Shown in pieces: positions 41,871 through 50,967 of a stretch of 64,000 nt of DNA. The stretch is from Paenibacillus_V sp046244365 (GTDB taxonomy: Bacteria; Bacillota; Bacilli; Paenibacillales; NBRC-103111): positions 744,001-808,000 of the forward strand of contig NZ_CP176395.1 in assembly GCF_046244365.1 (NCBI RefSeq), read 5' to 3'. Every line of letters starts with the position of its first letter. Within the stretch, counting starts at the first letter, position 1. The notes under the pieces were generated by a model. The model saw nothing but the letters and a program-made list of their open reading frames with translations, was not told where the DNA came from and made no database searches. A program made the position numbers and the translations under genes.

Positions 41871-41891
41871 GGAGGAAGGCGGCTTCCTCCC
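41871..41891 (+). terminator. Intra-operon hairpin before the permeases
   Basis: GGAGGAAG and CTTCCTCC form a perfect 8-bp stem around GCGG, without a T run. It may protect mRNA ends or attenuate rather than terminate. Confidence 0.5.
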
Positions 41892-41922
41892 TGACATTTA
41901 GAATGAAAGGAGCCGCATCAAC

Positions 41923-42870
41923 TTGAGCGAGACGAACCGATTGACGAACCAAGCCTTGCCGGTGCAAAAGGGGTGGATGCAGAAGTCACGAAGCCAAAAG
42001 CGGATTTTCCTGTTTCTTGCGATTACACCGGCATTCGGCGGCTATCTTTTGTTTACGTTATATCCCAATCTGATGTCCATCTATTATTCCCTGCTCAACT
42101 GGAACGGCATTTCCGAGCCTCAATTCGTCGGGCTGCAAAATTACGTGACCTTATTCCAGGACAAATACGTATGGCGGGCGCTGTACCATAACTTGATCTA
42201 CATGATTTTCGTTCCGGCGCTCGTTATCTTGATTTCTCTGCTGCTTGCCTATCTTCTAACGAATAAAGGCTATAAAGGAACGCCGCTTTTCAAAGTGCTT
42301 TTCTTCTTCCCGAACGTGCTTTCGAGCGTCGTAGTCGCGCTGCTGTGGGCTTTCGTTTACGACGGAAGCTTCGGCCTTCTTAACTCGCTGCTTCGCCTTG
42401 TCGGTATTAATATCGGGGACTTTTACTGGCTGGGCGAAATCAAGACCGCGCTGTGGGCGATTATTCCCCCTTACGTATGGGCGGGAGTAGGCTTCTATAT
42501 CGTTATTTTTATGAACGCGATGATCACGATTCCGAAGTCGCTTTACGAGTCGGCGATTCTGGATGGGGCTACGCCCATGACCCGACTGTTTAAAATAACG
42601 ATTCCGCTCATTATGCCGATTATTCGGGTCGGCGCACTATTCCTTGTGCTCGGTTCTTTAAAGGGCTTCGAGCATGTGTTGATTTTGACCAACGGGGGAC
42701 CTGCGGGCTCGACGGATGTCATCGGACTGTACATGTTCAACCTGGCGTTCGGTGCCGAGTATCACAACTATGGTTACGCTTCCGCAGTGGGCATGTTCCT
42801 GTTCGTCGTGCTGGTCATTGCAAAATTCATAACGGACAAATATATGACGAACCGGTCGGTGGAGTATTGA
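41923..42870 (+). CDS. ABC transporter permease (MalF/UgpA type)
   Basis: Channel subunit of 315 residues with a cytoplasmic basic N-terminus and six helices. The first helix region reads FLAITPAFGGYLLFTLYPNL with the family's YPNLMSIYYSLLNWNG loop. The EAA loop is YESAILDGATPMTRLFKITI, and the end ITDKYMTNRSVEY is typical. TTG start behind AAAGGAG. It forms the importer together with the following permease, 21 bases away, and the lipoprotein at 39260. Confidence 0.93.
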   Translation: MSETNRLTNQALPVQKGWMQKSRSQKRIFLFLAITPAFGGYLLFTLYPNLMSIYYSLLNWNGISEPQFVGLQNYVTLFQDKYVWRALYHNLIYMIFVPALVILISLLLAYLLTNKGYKGTPLFKVLFFFPNVLSSVVVALLWAFVYDGSFGLLNSLLRLVGINIGDFYWLGEIKTALWAIIPPYVWAGVGFYIVIFMNAMITIPKSLYESAILDGATPMTRLFKITIPLIMPIIRVGALFLVLGSLKGFEHVLILTNGGPAGSTDVIGLYMFNLAFGAEYHNYGYASAVGMFLFVVLVIAKFITDKYMTNRSVEY

Positions 42871-42891
42871 TTGCTGAAAGGATGAACGATT

Positions 42892-43728
42892 GTGACAGAA
42901 AGGCGTTCGGTTATCGACGTATTTTGGTGGATGGCGCTTGTGGTCTGCGCTTTGACGGTCCTGTTCCCGCTTGTTTGGATCTTTTACCAGTCGCTGAAGA
43001 CGAACCGGGAATTTTTCCAGGACGTGTGGACCTTGCCGGAGACGTTGAAATGGATCAATTACAAGACGGCCTGGGTGAAGTACAATATCGGCTCCGCTCT
43101 GCTGAACACCTTGTATTACGTCGGCGCAAGCCTGATTATCGGCACATTCCTGACTACCGTGAACGCCTATGCGTTAACGAGGCTCGAATTCAAAGGAAGG
43201 AAGCTGATTTGGGGCACGATCATGCTTTCCTTATTTCTGCCGGGCATCAATGCGCTAATTCCGCAATACGTCCTGATGCGGGATTTGCATTTGACGAACA
43301 GCATTACGGGGCTGGTCATTCTCGACAGCTTCGGGGAAAGCGTATTTTTTCTGCTGCTGCTCGGCGGGTTCATGCAGTCGCTGCCGAAGGAGCTGGAGGA
43401 GAGCGCATTTATGGACGGCGCTTCGTTGTTCCAGGTATTTATGCGGATTATCGTGCCGCTTGCCATGCCGGGGATCGTAACGGTGGCGATTTTCAAGTTT
43501 CTCAGCTTGTATAACAACTTCCTGGGGCCGTTCATCTATTTGAGCGACCAGAAAAAATATACGATCGGCGTCAATATGTACCAGGCCAACCAAATGATGC
43601 AGCATACGTCGGATTGGGTGACCATGTTCGCCGGCGTGCTGATCGCGATGGTGCCGTCCATGTTCATGTTCGTCTTCTTCCAAAGATGGATCATGGAAGG
43701 CGCTACGCTCGGGGCGGTCAAAGGATAA
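42892..43728 (+). CDS. ABC transporter permease (MalG/UgpE type)
   Basis: Second channel subunit, 278 residues, six helices. It shows VFWWMALVVCALTVLFPLVW, TTVNAYALTRLEFKGRKLIW, FLPGINALIPQYVLMRDL, the EAA loop EESAFMDGASLFQVFMRIIV, and the family ending MEGATLGAVKG. GTG start behind AAAGGATG. A 41-base piece of this gene (43478-43518) reappears downstream at 50436-50476. Confidence 0.93.
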   Translation: MTERRSVIDVFWWMALVVCALTVLFPLVWIFYQSLKTNREFFQDVWTLPETLKWINYKTAWVKYNIGSALLNTLYYVGASLIIGTFLTTVNAYALTRLEFKGRKLIWGTIMLSLFLPGINALIPQYVLMRDLHLTNSITGLVILDSFGESVFFLLLLGGFMQSLPKELEESAFMDGASLFQVFMRIIVPLAMPGIVTVAIFKFLSLYNNFLGPFIYLSDQKKYTIGVNMYQANQMMQHTSDWVTMFAGVLIAMVPSMFMFVFFQRWIMEGATLGAVKG

Positions 43729-43830
43729 GTGATCATTAGACGGGAATCTTGACCCTATAAGTAGTATCCGCAGTGATATCAGCACTCTTGCCGGAATCGC
43801 TGCGGTCTATTTTTGAATCGGAGGTTGGCG

Positions 43831-46614
43831 ATGATGCAACGGATTCGCATGAAAAGGACAAGGTTACTTGTTGGATTTATAACGGCTTTATTGCTTGCAG
43901 CTTTTGGAGGGCTGACGATTTCGGCAGAAATGGCGAATGCGCAATCCTTACAAATCGTTAGTAACGGGCAAGCGAACGCAGTTGTTGTCGTAACCGAGAA
44001 CGCGGATGCGCAAACGACTAAGGGCGCAAATGTATTAGTGGAATACGTGAAAAAATCGACAAATGCGGAATTGAATATAATAACCGAAGATCAGTTCACA
44101 ATTGAAAGCGGAATCATTCCAATATTTATTGGAGAAAGCGCTTTTCAAAAAGATCCGTCTTTATCGACGAAGCTGGAGGACATAAAGCAGGATGGTTTTA
44201 TTATCCGGTCTTATGCGGACAGTATTGCTTTGGCCGGCAAGGATTCATGGGGAACGCTGTTTGCGGTAAACGAATTTCTCGAAAGGCACGTTGGCGTGCG
44301 CTGGTTGATGCCGGGCGAGAACGGCGAGGATGTGCCTGCCCATGCCAACCTCAACGTGCCTCAGGAGGAAATCGTAAGGGAGCCTGCTTTTAAGGACCGG
44401 ATGATCAGCCCTATTCTGCCAGGCGCCAATATACGCTTTCCCGTACAGGTGGAGTGGGCGGAGCGGAATAACACGCATTATTCCATCACCTTTTCCCATG
44501 CATTATTTACCTATTTCCCTGCTTCGTTATACGGAACGACACATCCCGAATATTACCCGAAGCGCAACGGCGTGCCGTATATTCCGCCGGCAAGCGCAAC
44601 AACGGGATGGCAGCCTTGCTTTTCCGTATCGGGTACTGTAGATGCTGCGGTGCAGGGCATTTTGAGTTATTTTTCTAAAAATCCAAATGCAACCACTGCA
44701 TCGCTTGGCGTCAATGACGGCGGCGGTTATTGTGAAGAGGATGTGACGAATCCGAATAAGAGTGTTTCGGACATTTATTACGATTGGGTAAATCAAGTGG
44801 TGACGAAGGTGCTTCTTACTTACCCGGATAAAAGGTTCGGGTTGCTCGCATACGGGCCTATCGAGAATCCTCCGACCTTTGAGCTGCATCCGTCTGTAAC
44901 CCCTTTCATAACGAAAGACCGGATGGCATGGAGCGATCCCGAGACAGCGGAAGCTGATCAAGCCATGGTTGAGGCATGGGGGGATGTAGCAGCGAACATC
45001 GGCTGGTATGATTATACCTACGGCTCGTCCTATTCATTGCCGCGTGTATATCCGCATTTAATGGCTCAATATTACCAAATGGCAACAGACAATCATGTTT
45101 CCTCTCTATACAACGAATTGTACCCGAATTGGGGTGAAGGACCGAAGGGATGGGTCATGTCCAAATTGATGTGGGATCCGACGCAGGACGTAGACGCATT
45201 GCTTGACGAATGGTATGAACGTGCCGCCGGCGCTGCCGCTGCCGCGGATCTGAAAGCGTACTACGATCATTGGGAAAAGTTCTGGATGGAGCGCGTGCAG
45301 GGAACCCAGTGGTTTCAGGCGAGCAAACACCGGATTAATCTAGAGTTTGCCAACTCGGCATATCTCGGTATTGTGACGGAAGAGGAAATGGAGATGAGCC
45401 GTCAGTTACTGGAATCGGCCTTGAGCAAGGCGGTGACCGATCGGCAAAAAGCACGCGTTACTGTTCTCCTGAGGGAATTCGAGCAATATGAAGCAGCGGC
45501 ATTGAGCTATCCAAAGGAAGAGTCAGCGCCAGTCGACTCTGCACAAGCGCTTGCTGCTCTTCAACGGATATCGGCTACACTGGATACAAAGCTCGATTGG
45601 GCTGTAAAGCGCAAAGCAATACTCGCCGGCTTGCAAGCCGATCCGATCCTGATGCTTCCGTTCGCGCCTCCTACATGGTCGGGATGGAACAGTTACGATT
45701 TCTGGCAGTTGATCGATTACCTGAAGCAGCAAGAGCCGACCAGTGGGCCGGTACGCGATAAGGTACGGGAATTGGCGGAAGGATCCGTTTCGCCGAATAT
45801 CCGGCAGTTTGCCAAAATGCTGCAATATGTAAGCGGAACGCCTTCCTCGTTGGTAAGCAACTCTTCATTCGAGGAAGGAAACGCGCAGCCGACGGATTGG
45901 CTGCTATGGAACGAATCGACCGGAACGCTTACACGGGTGGAGGAGAATGCGCATTCGGGAGAAGCGAGCCTACGGATTAACGATATCCAGCGCGGCGGTC
46001 CTGCGCAAATTTTTCCTGTCCATTCCGGCCTCCTTGCTTCCAAAGTATTTTACTATACGCCCCCAGGAACTTCAGGCGCAGGATCGGTGCAGTTGGCCTT
46101 TAACATGATGGATGCGAATAAGACTACGCTGTACAGCCTTCGGAGCGATCAAAAAACGATTGCTGAAACGGCGGGACAGTGGGCAAGCATCAACTATTTG
46201 GAAGAAGTGCCTGCAACGTATCAAGGGAAGGAAATTAAATTCGTTCAAGTGGTAGTCATTATTGATAAAATACCGCGGGAAACATGGCTCTATTTAGACG
46301 ATATCGGCGTCTACCAGTACGAATTGCAAGGGGATGGCGGTCTCGCCTCTTTGAGCGTGAATGGTACGCTTCTTCCATCCTTCGATCCGGAATTGACGAC
46401 GTATGCGGTAGAGGTCGATAACGAAATTACCGCTATCGATATCATGGCGAGAGCATCGGATAGCGCAGCTCTGATGATGGTCTACGGCAAGCCTTTGAAC
46501 GGCGGAACGCCTCGCACGTTCAATCTTAAGGATGGGGGAAATACCATTCCTATCCTCGTGGTAGCCCCGAATGGGGCAATGACAACGTATAAGATCGAAA
46601 TCATACGAAAATGA
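43831..46614 (+). CDS. Secreted DUF4838 glycoside-hydrolase-like protein with cadherin-like C-terminus
   Basis: Extracellular protein of 927 residues, probably acting on a uronic-acid-containing or related glycan. After a signal peptide (TALLLAAFGGLTISAEMANA), residues about 35-175 resemble the N-terminal domain of alpha-glucuronidases (IPIFIGESAF; DGFIIRSYADSIALAGKD; GTLFAVNEFLERHVGVRWL). The DUF4838 barrel follows (about 185-500) with CFSVSGTVDAAVQGILSYF, LGVNDGGGYCEE and YNELYPNWGEGPKGWVMSKL. Then come a helical part, a carbohydrate-binding-like beta sandwich (about 670-830) and a cadherin-like module (LASLSVNGTLLPSFDPELTT). Catalysis is not proven for DUF4838. Starts at 43831 and 43834 are equally possible behind GGAGGT. 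It follows the permease after about 100 bases, same strand. Confidence 0.83.
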   Translation: MMQRIRMKRTRLLVGFITALLLAAFGGLTISAEMANAQSLQIVSNGQANAVVVVTENADAQTTKGANVLVEYVKKSTNAELNIITEDQFTIESGIIPIFIGESAFQKDPSLSTKLEDIKQDGFIIRSYADSIALAGKDSWGTLFAVNEFLERHVGVRWLMPGENGEDVPAHANLNVPQEEIVREPAFKDRMISPILPGANIRFPVQVEWAERNNTHYSITFSHALFTYFPASLYGTTHPEYYPKRNGVPYIPPASATTGWQPCFSVSGTVDAAVQGILSYFSKNPNATTASLGVNDGGGYCEEDVTNPNKSVSDIYYDWVNQVVTKVLLTYPDKRFGLLAYGPIENPPTFELHPSVTPFITKDRMAWSDPETAEADQAMVEAWGDVAANIGWYDYTYGSSYSLPRVYPHLMAQYYQMATDNHVSSLYNELYPNWGEGPKGWVMSKLMWDPTQDVDALLDEWYERAAGAAAAADLKAYYDHWEKFWMERVQGTQWFQASKHRINLEFANSAYLGIVTEEEMEMSRQLLESALSKAVTDRQKARVTVLLREFEQYEAAALSYPKEESAPVDSAQALAALQRISATLDTKLDWAVKRKAILAGLQADPILMLPFAPPTWSGWNSYDFWQLIDYLKQQEPTSGPVRDKVRELAEGSVSPNIRQFAKMLQYVSGTPSSLVSNSSFEEGNAQPTDWLLWNESTGTLTRVEENAHSGEASLRINDIQRGGPAQIFPVHSGLLASKVFYYTPPGTSGAGSVQLAFNMMDANKTTLYSLRSDQKTIAETAGQWASINYLEEVPATYQGKEIKFVQVVVIIDKIPRETWLYLDDIGVYQYELQGDGGLASLSVNGTLLPSFDPELTTYAVEVDNEITAIDIMARASDSAALMMVYGKPLNGGTPRTFNLKDGGNTIPILVVAPNGAMTTYKIEIIRK

Positions 46615-46666
46615 TCCCTGAATTCGCCTGGACGTACTCAATGGAACAAGGAAAGGATTTGAGAAC

Positions 46667-49600
46667 GTGAACCTTCAAAGCACCGTTAGGAACCGCTTGG
46701 TTTCCATATTGCTAATCGGGACATTGCTTATTGTCTTGCTTGCCAAGCAGGCTGACGCCGCTGCTTCGGGAACAACGATCCCGGCAGGAGCAAATCCGTA
46801 CGCTATAGCGGCAAACCCTATGACAAACAAAATTTATGCAGTTAATAATAAGGGAAATAGCGTAACCGTAATCGATGCCAATAACAATAGCACGGCCACT
46901 GTGTCAACGGGGGAAGCGGTGAACGGCAAACAACCGTTGCCGGTCGCCGTTGCCGTAAACCCGGCAACGAACCGGATATATGTGGCCAATTCCGGAACTG
47001 CTACAGTAACCGTGATCTCTGGGGAGGATAACGCGACGGTGCAAGTCCCCGTCGGCTTTAATCCGCAGGCCGTGGCGGTTAATCCGATAACCGACAACAT
47101 TTATGTGGCGAACCGCGACAGCAATACGGTTACGGTGATCGACGGCAGAACGAATAGCCCAGCCGCGATATCGCTTAAGGTAGGCACGATTTCTGCCACG
47201 GGGCCTCAAGCGTTGGCTGTGAATCCCGTCACAAATAAAATCTATGTGGCCGATTTCCTCAGTAATATGGTCACGGTGATTGACGGCGAAACGAATAAAG
47301 CGATCAAACATGTAACAGTAGGAAACCGTCCTACCGCTGTCGCTGTCAACCCGGAAACCAACCGGATATATGTGGCCAATGCGGTGGGTAATTCCGTAAC
47401 GGTCCTTAACGGAGCGGATGACAGTGTTGCTCATGCGGCGATACCGACCGGTACGAAGCCAAGCGCCATTGCAGTGAATCCGAATACGAATCTGATATAT
47501 ACGGCCAATTTCGATAGCGGCAACGTGACGGTAATCAATGGAGCAAGTTTTCATACCTTTACTGTCGGCTCCGGAACAAACCCAAAAGCAATTGCAGTCG
47601 ATACGGGTACGAACAAAGTGTATATTAGCAACTATGGAAGCGGCAACGTGACGCAGATTGACGGAACCTCGGAATCGGCGGCTACCACTGTTTTAAAGGT
47701 AGGACCGACACCGTTCGCTATAACAGTCAATCCTGTGACGCATAAAGTATACACGGCCAACAACGGCGGGGCCAGCGTATCTGTTATCGATGGAGCGGAT
47801 CTGAAGATGGATAATATTCCGCTCAGGACGCATCCCTCCGCGGTAGACGTGGATCCGATCGCGAATAAAATTTATGTAGCGAACAAAGACAGCGACGAGG
47901 TTACAGTGATCGACGGCGTATATGGGACGACGGCGACCGTTCAGACGGGAAAGGCGCCATCGGCGGTAGCCGTGAACCCGGTAACCGGCAAATCCTATAT
48001 AGTGAACTTTAGCGGCAATAACGTGACAGTAATTGACGGCGAAACGGGCGACGCCACTACTGTCGAAGCAGGCATTAACCCGCAAGCTATAGCCGTGAAC
48101 CCTGTGACGAACAAGATTTACGTGGCGAATTTGTTTAGTAACGATATCACGGTAATCGACGGAGACGACAATAGCACGGTGACGGTACCCGCCGGGCAGG
48201 CGCCGGTGGCGATTGGCGTAAATACGGCAACCAACAAGATTTACGCAGCGAACTATGATAGCAATTCCGTTACGGTAATCGATGGAGGGAATCATCACAC
48301 GGCTACCGTTACGGTTGGAGAAGCACCGTCGGCAATAGCTGTGAATCCGAAAAACAACAAGATATATGTAGCAAACTTCAAGAGCCATACGGTAACGGAG
48401 ATTGATGGAGCAGAGAACACAACGATGACGGTGTCGCTTGGGACGGGTCTGACAGGAGGAAAGGGTCCGCAAGCATTAGCAGTAAATTCGCAAGCCGGTC
48501 GTGTCTATGTGGCGAACGTAGCCAGCAATAATGTGACGGTGATCGACGTCGCAACTCATCAAACGGCATCAGTTGCTGCCGGAATTCATCCTTTTGCCGT
48601 TGCGGTTAATCCTGCGAGTAACAAGATCTATGTGGCGAACTACAGCAGCGGCGATATGACGGTAATAGACGGTACAACGGCAATGACTTCCTCGCCTCTT
48701 ACCCAAACCGTACCGACAGGGAGCAACCCGCAGGCGGTTGCAGTAAACGCAGGGCTAAGCAAGATTTATGTAACGAATAGCGGGAGCAATAACATAACGG
48801 TAGTGTCGGAGCAAGCAGAAGTTTCCGCTTTACCTGAAGTAACGGTGTCTCCGCTTCCGCAGCATACGTCTGATACTCAAACGCCGACGTTTGGCTTACT
48901 GGCTGCGGGCAATAACGTAAAGCGCATTTACTATCAAGTGGATTCTTTGACAGGTCCGTGGCTCTCCGCTTCGCCTGACGGGGCCAGCGGATCAGGCGCT
49001 GTACCGGCACTTGTCAGCGGGATGCACACATTATACGCTTTTGCAACTGATGGCATGGAAGCCAGCTCCATCAACACAGGCGGGGGCAATGGCGCCAAAA
49101 TCGGAAAAATCAGCGCGTATCCGTTTCTTGTTATTCCTCCGAAGTCAGCGACAGAGACAGCCATTGCAAGCTCTGTAAGCTCGAGCGTTTACGGGGAAGC
49201 TGTAGTGTTCACGGCTACAGTGGTTGCGAAATCTCCTGGCAGTACAATGCCGACCGGAAAGGTAACGTTTAGGGAAGGTTCGACGGAGTTGGGGACGGCA
49301 ATGCTTGCTGCTGGCGTCGCTAAGTTGACGACATCGGTATTAGAAGTCGGAGAGCACGAGATTACGGCTCATTATCAAGATGGGCGTTCCTTCTTCGGAA
49401 GCGTTTCATTACCTGAAACCGTCCAAGTCGGTAAAGCGAAGACGGGGATAGACGTCCAAAGTGTAACGCAGGTCGCCTACGGGACATCTTTTACGTTGAC
49501 AGCGTCGGTAAATGTCGTTAGTCCGGGAGCAGGATTACCGGCCGGTATGGTTAAGTTCGAAAGCGAAGCCGGTACCTTGGGAAGTGTGCCGCTTGATGCA

Positions 49601-50446
49601 TCGGGGAATGCCCGGCTCTCGATCGAGCGCTTGTCGATCGGGACGCATACGATAACCGCTGCTTATTCGGGCGATTTATCGTTTGAAGGAAGCTCTTTGG
49701 GCAAGGTCGTGTATGTGTACGATCCCTTGTCAGCGTTGTTACTGGATGAAACGGAATATACCTTAAGAGTGGGTCAAACCCATGCGACGATCGCTACAGC
49801 GGTTTACGGCTCGGCGGAACAGTACGATGTAACCCGTCAATCGCAGTATTCGTCGTCTAATACGGCCGTAGCGATAGTCGACGAGTTCGGAGTCGTTCAA
49901 GCCGTCGGGGCGGGGGCAAGCGACATATCGGTCCGTTTCGGAGACGCTTCGGCGACGGTTCGCGTCGTTGTATTAAGCGACAATGCGGCGCTTGCTGCGA
50001 TTACCTTATCGGAAGGGAGTTTGGCGTTCGATCCGAATACGCTGAGCTACATGCTGAAGGTCGGAGCTAACGTAAGAAAACTAAAGGTAACAGCTGCGGC
50101 GGCGAATCCGCAGGCAACGATTCAAATAGGAGCCAACCTGCCGGCTTCCGGAACGGCGATGGATGAACTCATCTTACATGTAGGTACAAATGTCGTCACC
50201 ATCACGGTAACTGCCCCGGATGGGCATTCCGTCCAAAAGTACACATTGACTATTATTAGAGGGCGGGATATTCCGGGGAACGGGGGCGGCCCTGATAAAG
50301 GCGCGGAGCCAGGCAATGGAAACGGCAATAACAATAATAACAATCGAAATGGAAATGGCATTAGCAGAGGAAACAACAATACGAAACCGGATACGGCATG
50401 GATCATGTCAAAAAAGGCTGATTCGCGGATCATGAAACGGTGGTGA
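46667..50446 (+). CDS. Secreted YVTN beta-propeller protein with Ig-like modules
   Basis: Surface protein of 1259 residues. A signal peptide (ILLIGTLLIVLLAKQADAAA) is followed by about sixteen YVTN-type repeats (about 40-715), each built around the words AVNPxTNKIYVAN and VTVIDG. These form one or two propellers. Then come an Ig-like module (about 720-820), two Big_3-type Ig modules (ATVVAKSPGSTMPTGKVTF; ASVNVVSPGAGLPAGMVKF), a Big_2 module (YSSSNTAVAIVDEFGVVQAV), a cadherin-like module (LAFDPNTLSYMLKVGANVRK), and a Gly/Asn-rich tail. Propellers of this kind bind proteins or glycans; there is no enzyme motif. The C-terminal tail ends MKRW inside a permease remnant, and no SLH or sortase anchor is present, so the end may have been replaced. 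GTG start behind AAAGGA; 52 bases after the DUF4838 gene. Confidence 0.87.
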   Translation: MNLQSTVRNRLVSILLIGTLLIVLLAKQADAAASGTTIPAGANPYAIAANPMTNKIYAVNNKGNSVTVIDANNNSTATVSTGEAVNGKQPLPVAVAVNPATNRIYVANSGTATVTVISGEDNATVQVPVGFNPQAVAVNPITDNIYVANRDSNTVTVIDGRTNSPAAISLKVGTISATGPQALAVNPVTNKIYVADFLSNMVTVIDGETNKAIKHVTVGNRPTAVAVNPETNRIYVANAVGNSVTVLNGADDSVAHAAIPTGTKPSAIAVNPNTNLIYTANFDSGNVTVINGASFHTFTVGSGTNPKAIAVDTGTNKVYISNYGSGNVTQIDGTSESAATTVLKVGPTPFAITVNPVTHKVYTANNGGASVSVIDGADLKMDNIPLRTHPSAVDVDPIANKIYVANKDSDEVTVIDGVYGTTATVQTGKAPSAVAVNPVTGKSYIVNFSGNNVTVIDGETGDATTVEAGINPQAIAVNPVTNKIYVANLFSNDITVIDGDDNSTVTVPAGQAPVAIGVNTATNKIYAANYDSNSVTVIDGGNHHTATVTVGEAPSAIAVNPKNNKIYVANFKSHTVTEIDGAENTTMTVSLGTGLTGGKGPQALAVNSQAGRVYVANVASNNVTVIDVATHQTASVAAGIHPFAVAVNPASNKIYVANYSSGDMTVIDGTTAMTSSPLTQTVPTGSNPQAVAVNAGLSKIYVTNSGSNNITVVSEQAEVSALPEVTVSPLPQHTSDTQTPTFGLLAAGNNVKRIYYQVDSLTGPWLSASPDGASGSGAVPALVSGMHTLYAFATDGMEASSINTGGGNGAKIGKISAYPFLVIPPKSATETAIASSVSSSVYGEAVVFTATVVAKSPGSTMPTGKVTFREGSTELGTAMLAAGVAKLTTSVLEVGEHEITAHYQDGRSFFGSVSLPETVQVGKAKTGIDVQSVTQVAYGTSFTLTASVNVVSPGAGLPAGMVKFESEAGTLGSVPLDASGNARLSIERLSIGTHTITAAYSGDLSFEGSSLGKVVYVYDPLSALLLDETEYTLRVGQTHATIATAVYGSAEQYDVTRQSQYSSSNTAVAIVDEFGVVQAVGAGASDISVRFGDASATVRVVVLSDNAALAAITLSEGSLAFDPNTLSYMLKVGANVRKLKVTAAAANPQATIQIGANLPASGTAMDELILHVGTNVVTITVTAPDGHSVQKYTLTIIRGRDIPGNGGGPDKGAEPGNGNGNNNNNNRNGNGISRGNNNTKPDTAWIMSKKADSRIMKRW

Positions 50447-50476
50447 TTTTCAAGTTTCTCAGGTTGTATAACAACT
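50436..50476 (+). pseudogene. 41-base remnant of an ABC permease gene
   Basis: The sequence equals 43478-43518 of the intact permease except for two substitutions, covering ACGGTGG-GATTTTCAAG and TTTCTCAG-TTGTATAAC. It overlaps the last codons and stop of the YVTN gene. It is too long to be chance and shows that a second permease copy once lay here. Confidence 0.75.
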
Positions 50477-50482
50477 GTAATC

Positions 50483-50520
50483 AGGCATTCCGCAAAAGCG
50501 GAGTGCCTTGCTCTATTTTT
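50483..50520 (+). terminator. Rho-independent terminator after the YVTN gene
   Basis: AGGCATTCCGC and GCGGAGTGCCT pair over 11 bp with one G-T pair around AAAA; TGCTCTATTTTT follows. Confidence 0.85.
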
Positions 50521-50758
50521 AAACGATTCCGCTGATTGTTCCATTTCCCGGCCTCGCTTGTCTTAAAAGACAACGCAGCCGTTTATCCTCGTCGCTTTTG
50601 ACATTTGGGCGTATGAAGATCGAAATCTATTTCCATTCGCTGCAAATCGTATTAACATAGACAAAGACGATGACAACGAATTCTATGGTCATTCCATGCA
50701 ATCAAAATCCGTGCGGCCCGCGAAGGCAAATAAGTCACGATATGGAACGAGGGAAGAC

Positions 50759-50956
50759 ATGCGCACGAACTGGTTCAACAAACTGCTGTTATCCTATCTT
50801 CCGGTTTTTTTGGCGATCAGTTTGACGCTTCTGTCGCTTGCTTATTTGTCGTTGAACGAAATGTCCAAACGCGCCGCCTTCACTGCGAATCAGTCGTTAT
50901 CCAACGATTTGATGCAGATGGTTGACGCTTCGCTTTCCGGGATTCAGGCAGCGTAA
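50759..50956 (+). pseudogene. N-terminal remnant of an AraC/YesN regulator gene
   Basis: Sixty-five codons survive, from MRTNWFNKLLLSYLPV through the first membrane helix to QSLSNDLMQMVDASLSGIQA. They align without gaps to the first 63 residues of the intact regulator at 32662 (MRKNWFNRLLLSYLPV). The sensor, second helix and DNA-binding domain are missing, so it cannot regulate. A ribosome binding site (GAGGGA) is still present. The sequence after about 50945 belongs to the next gene. Confidence 0.8.
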
Positions 50957-50967
50957 TACCGGCCAAT

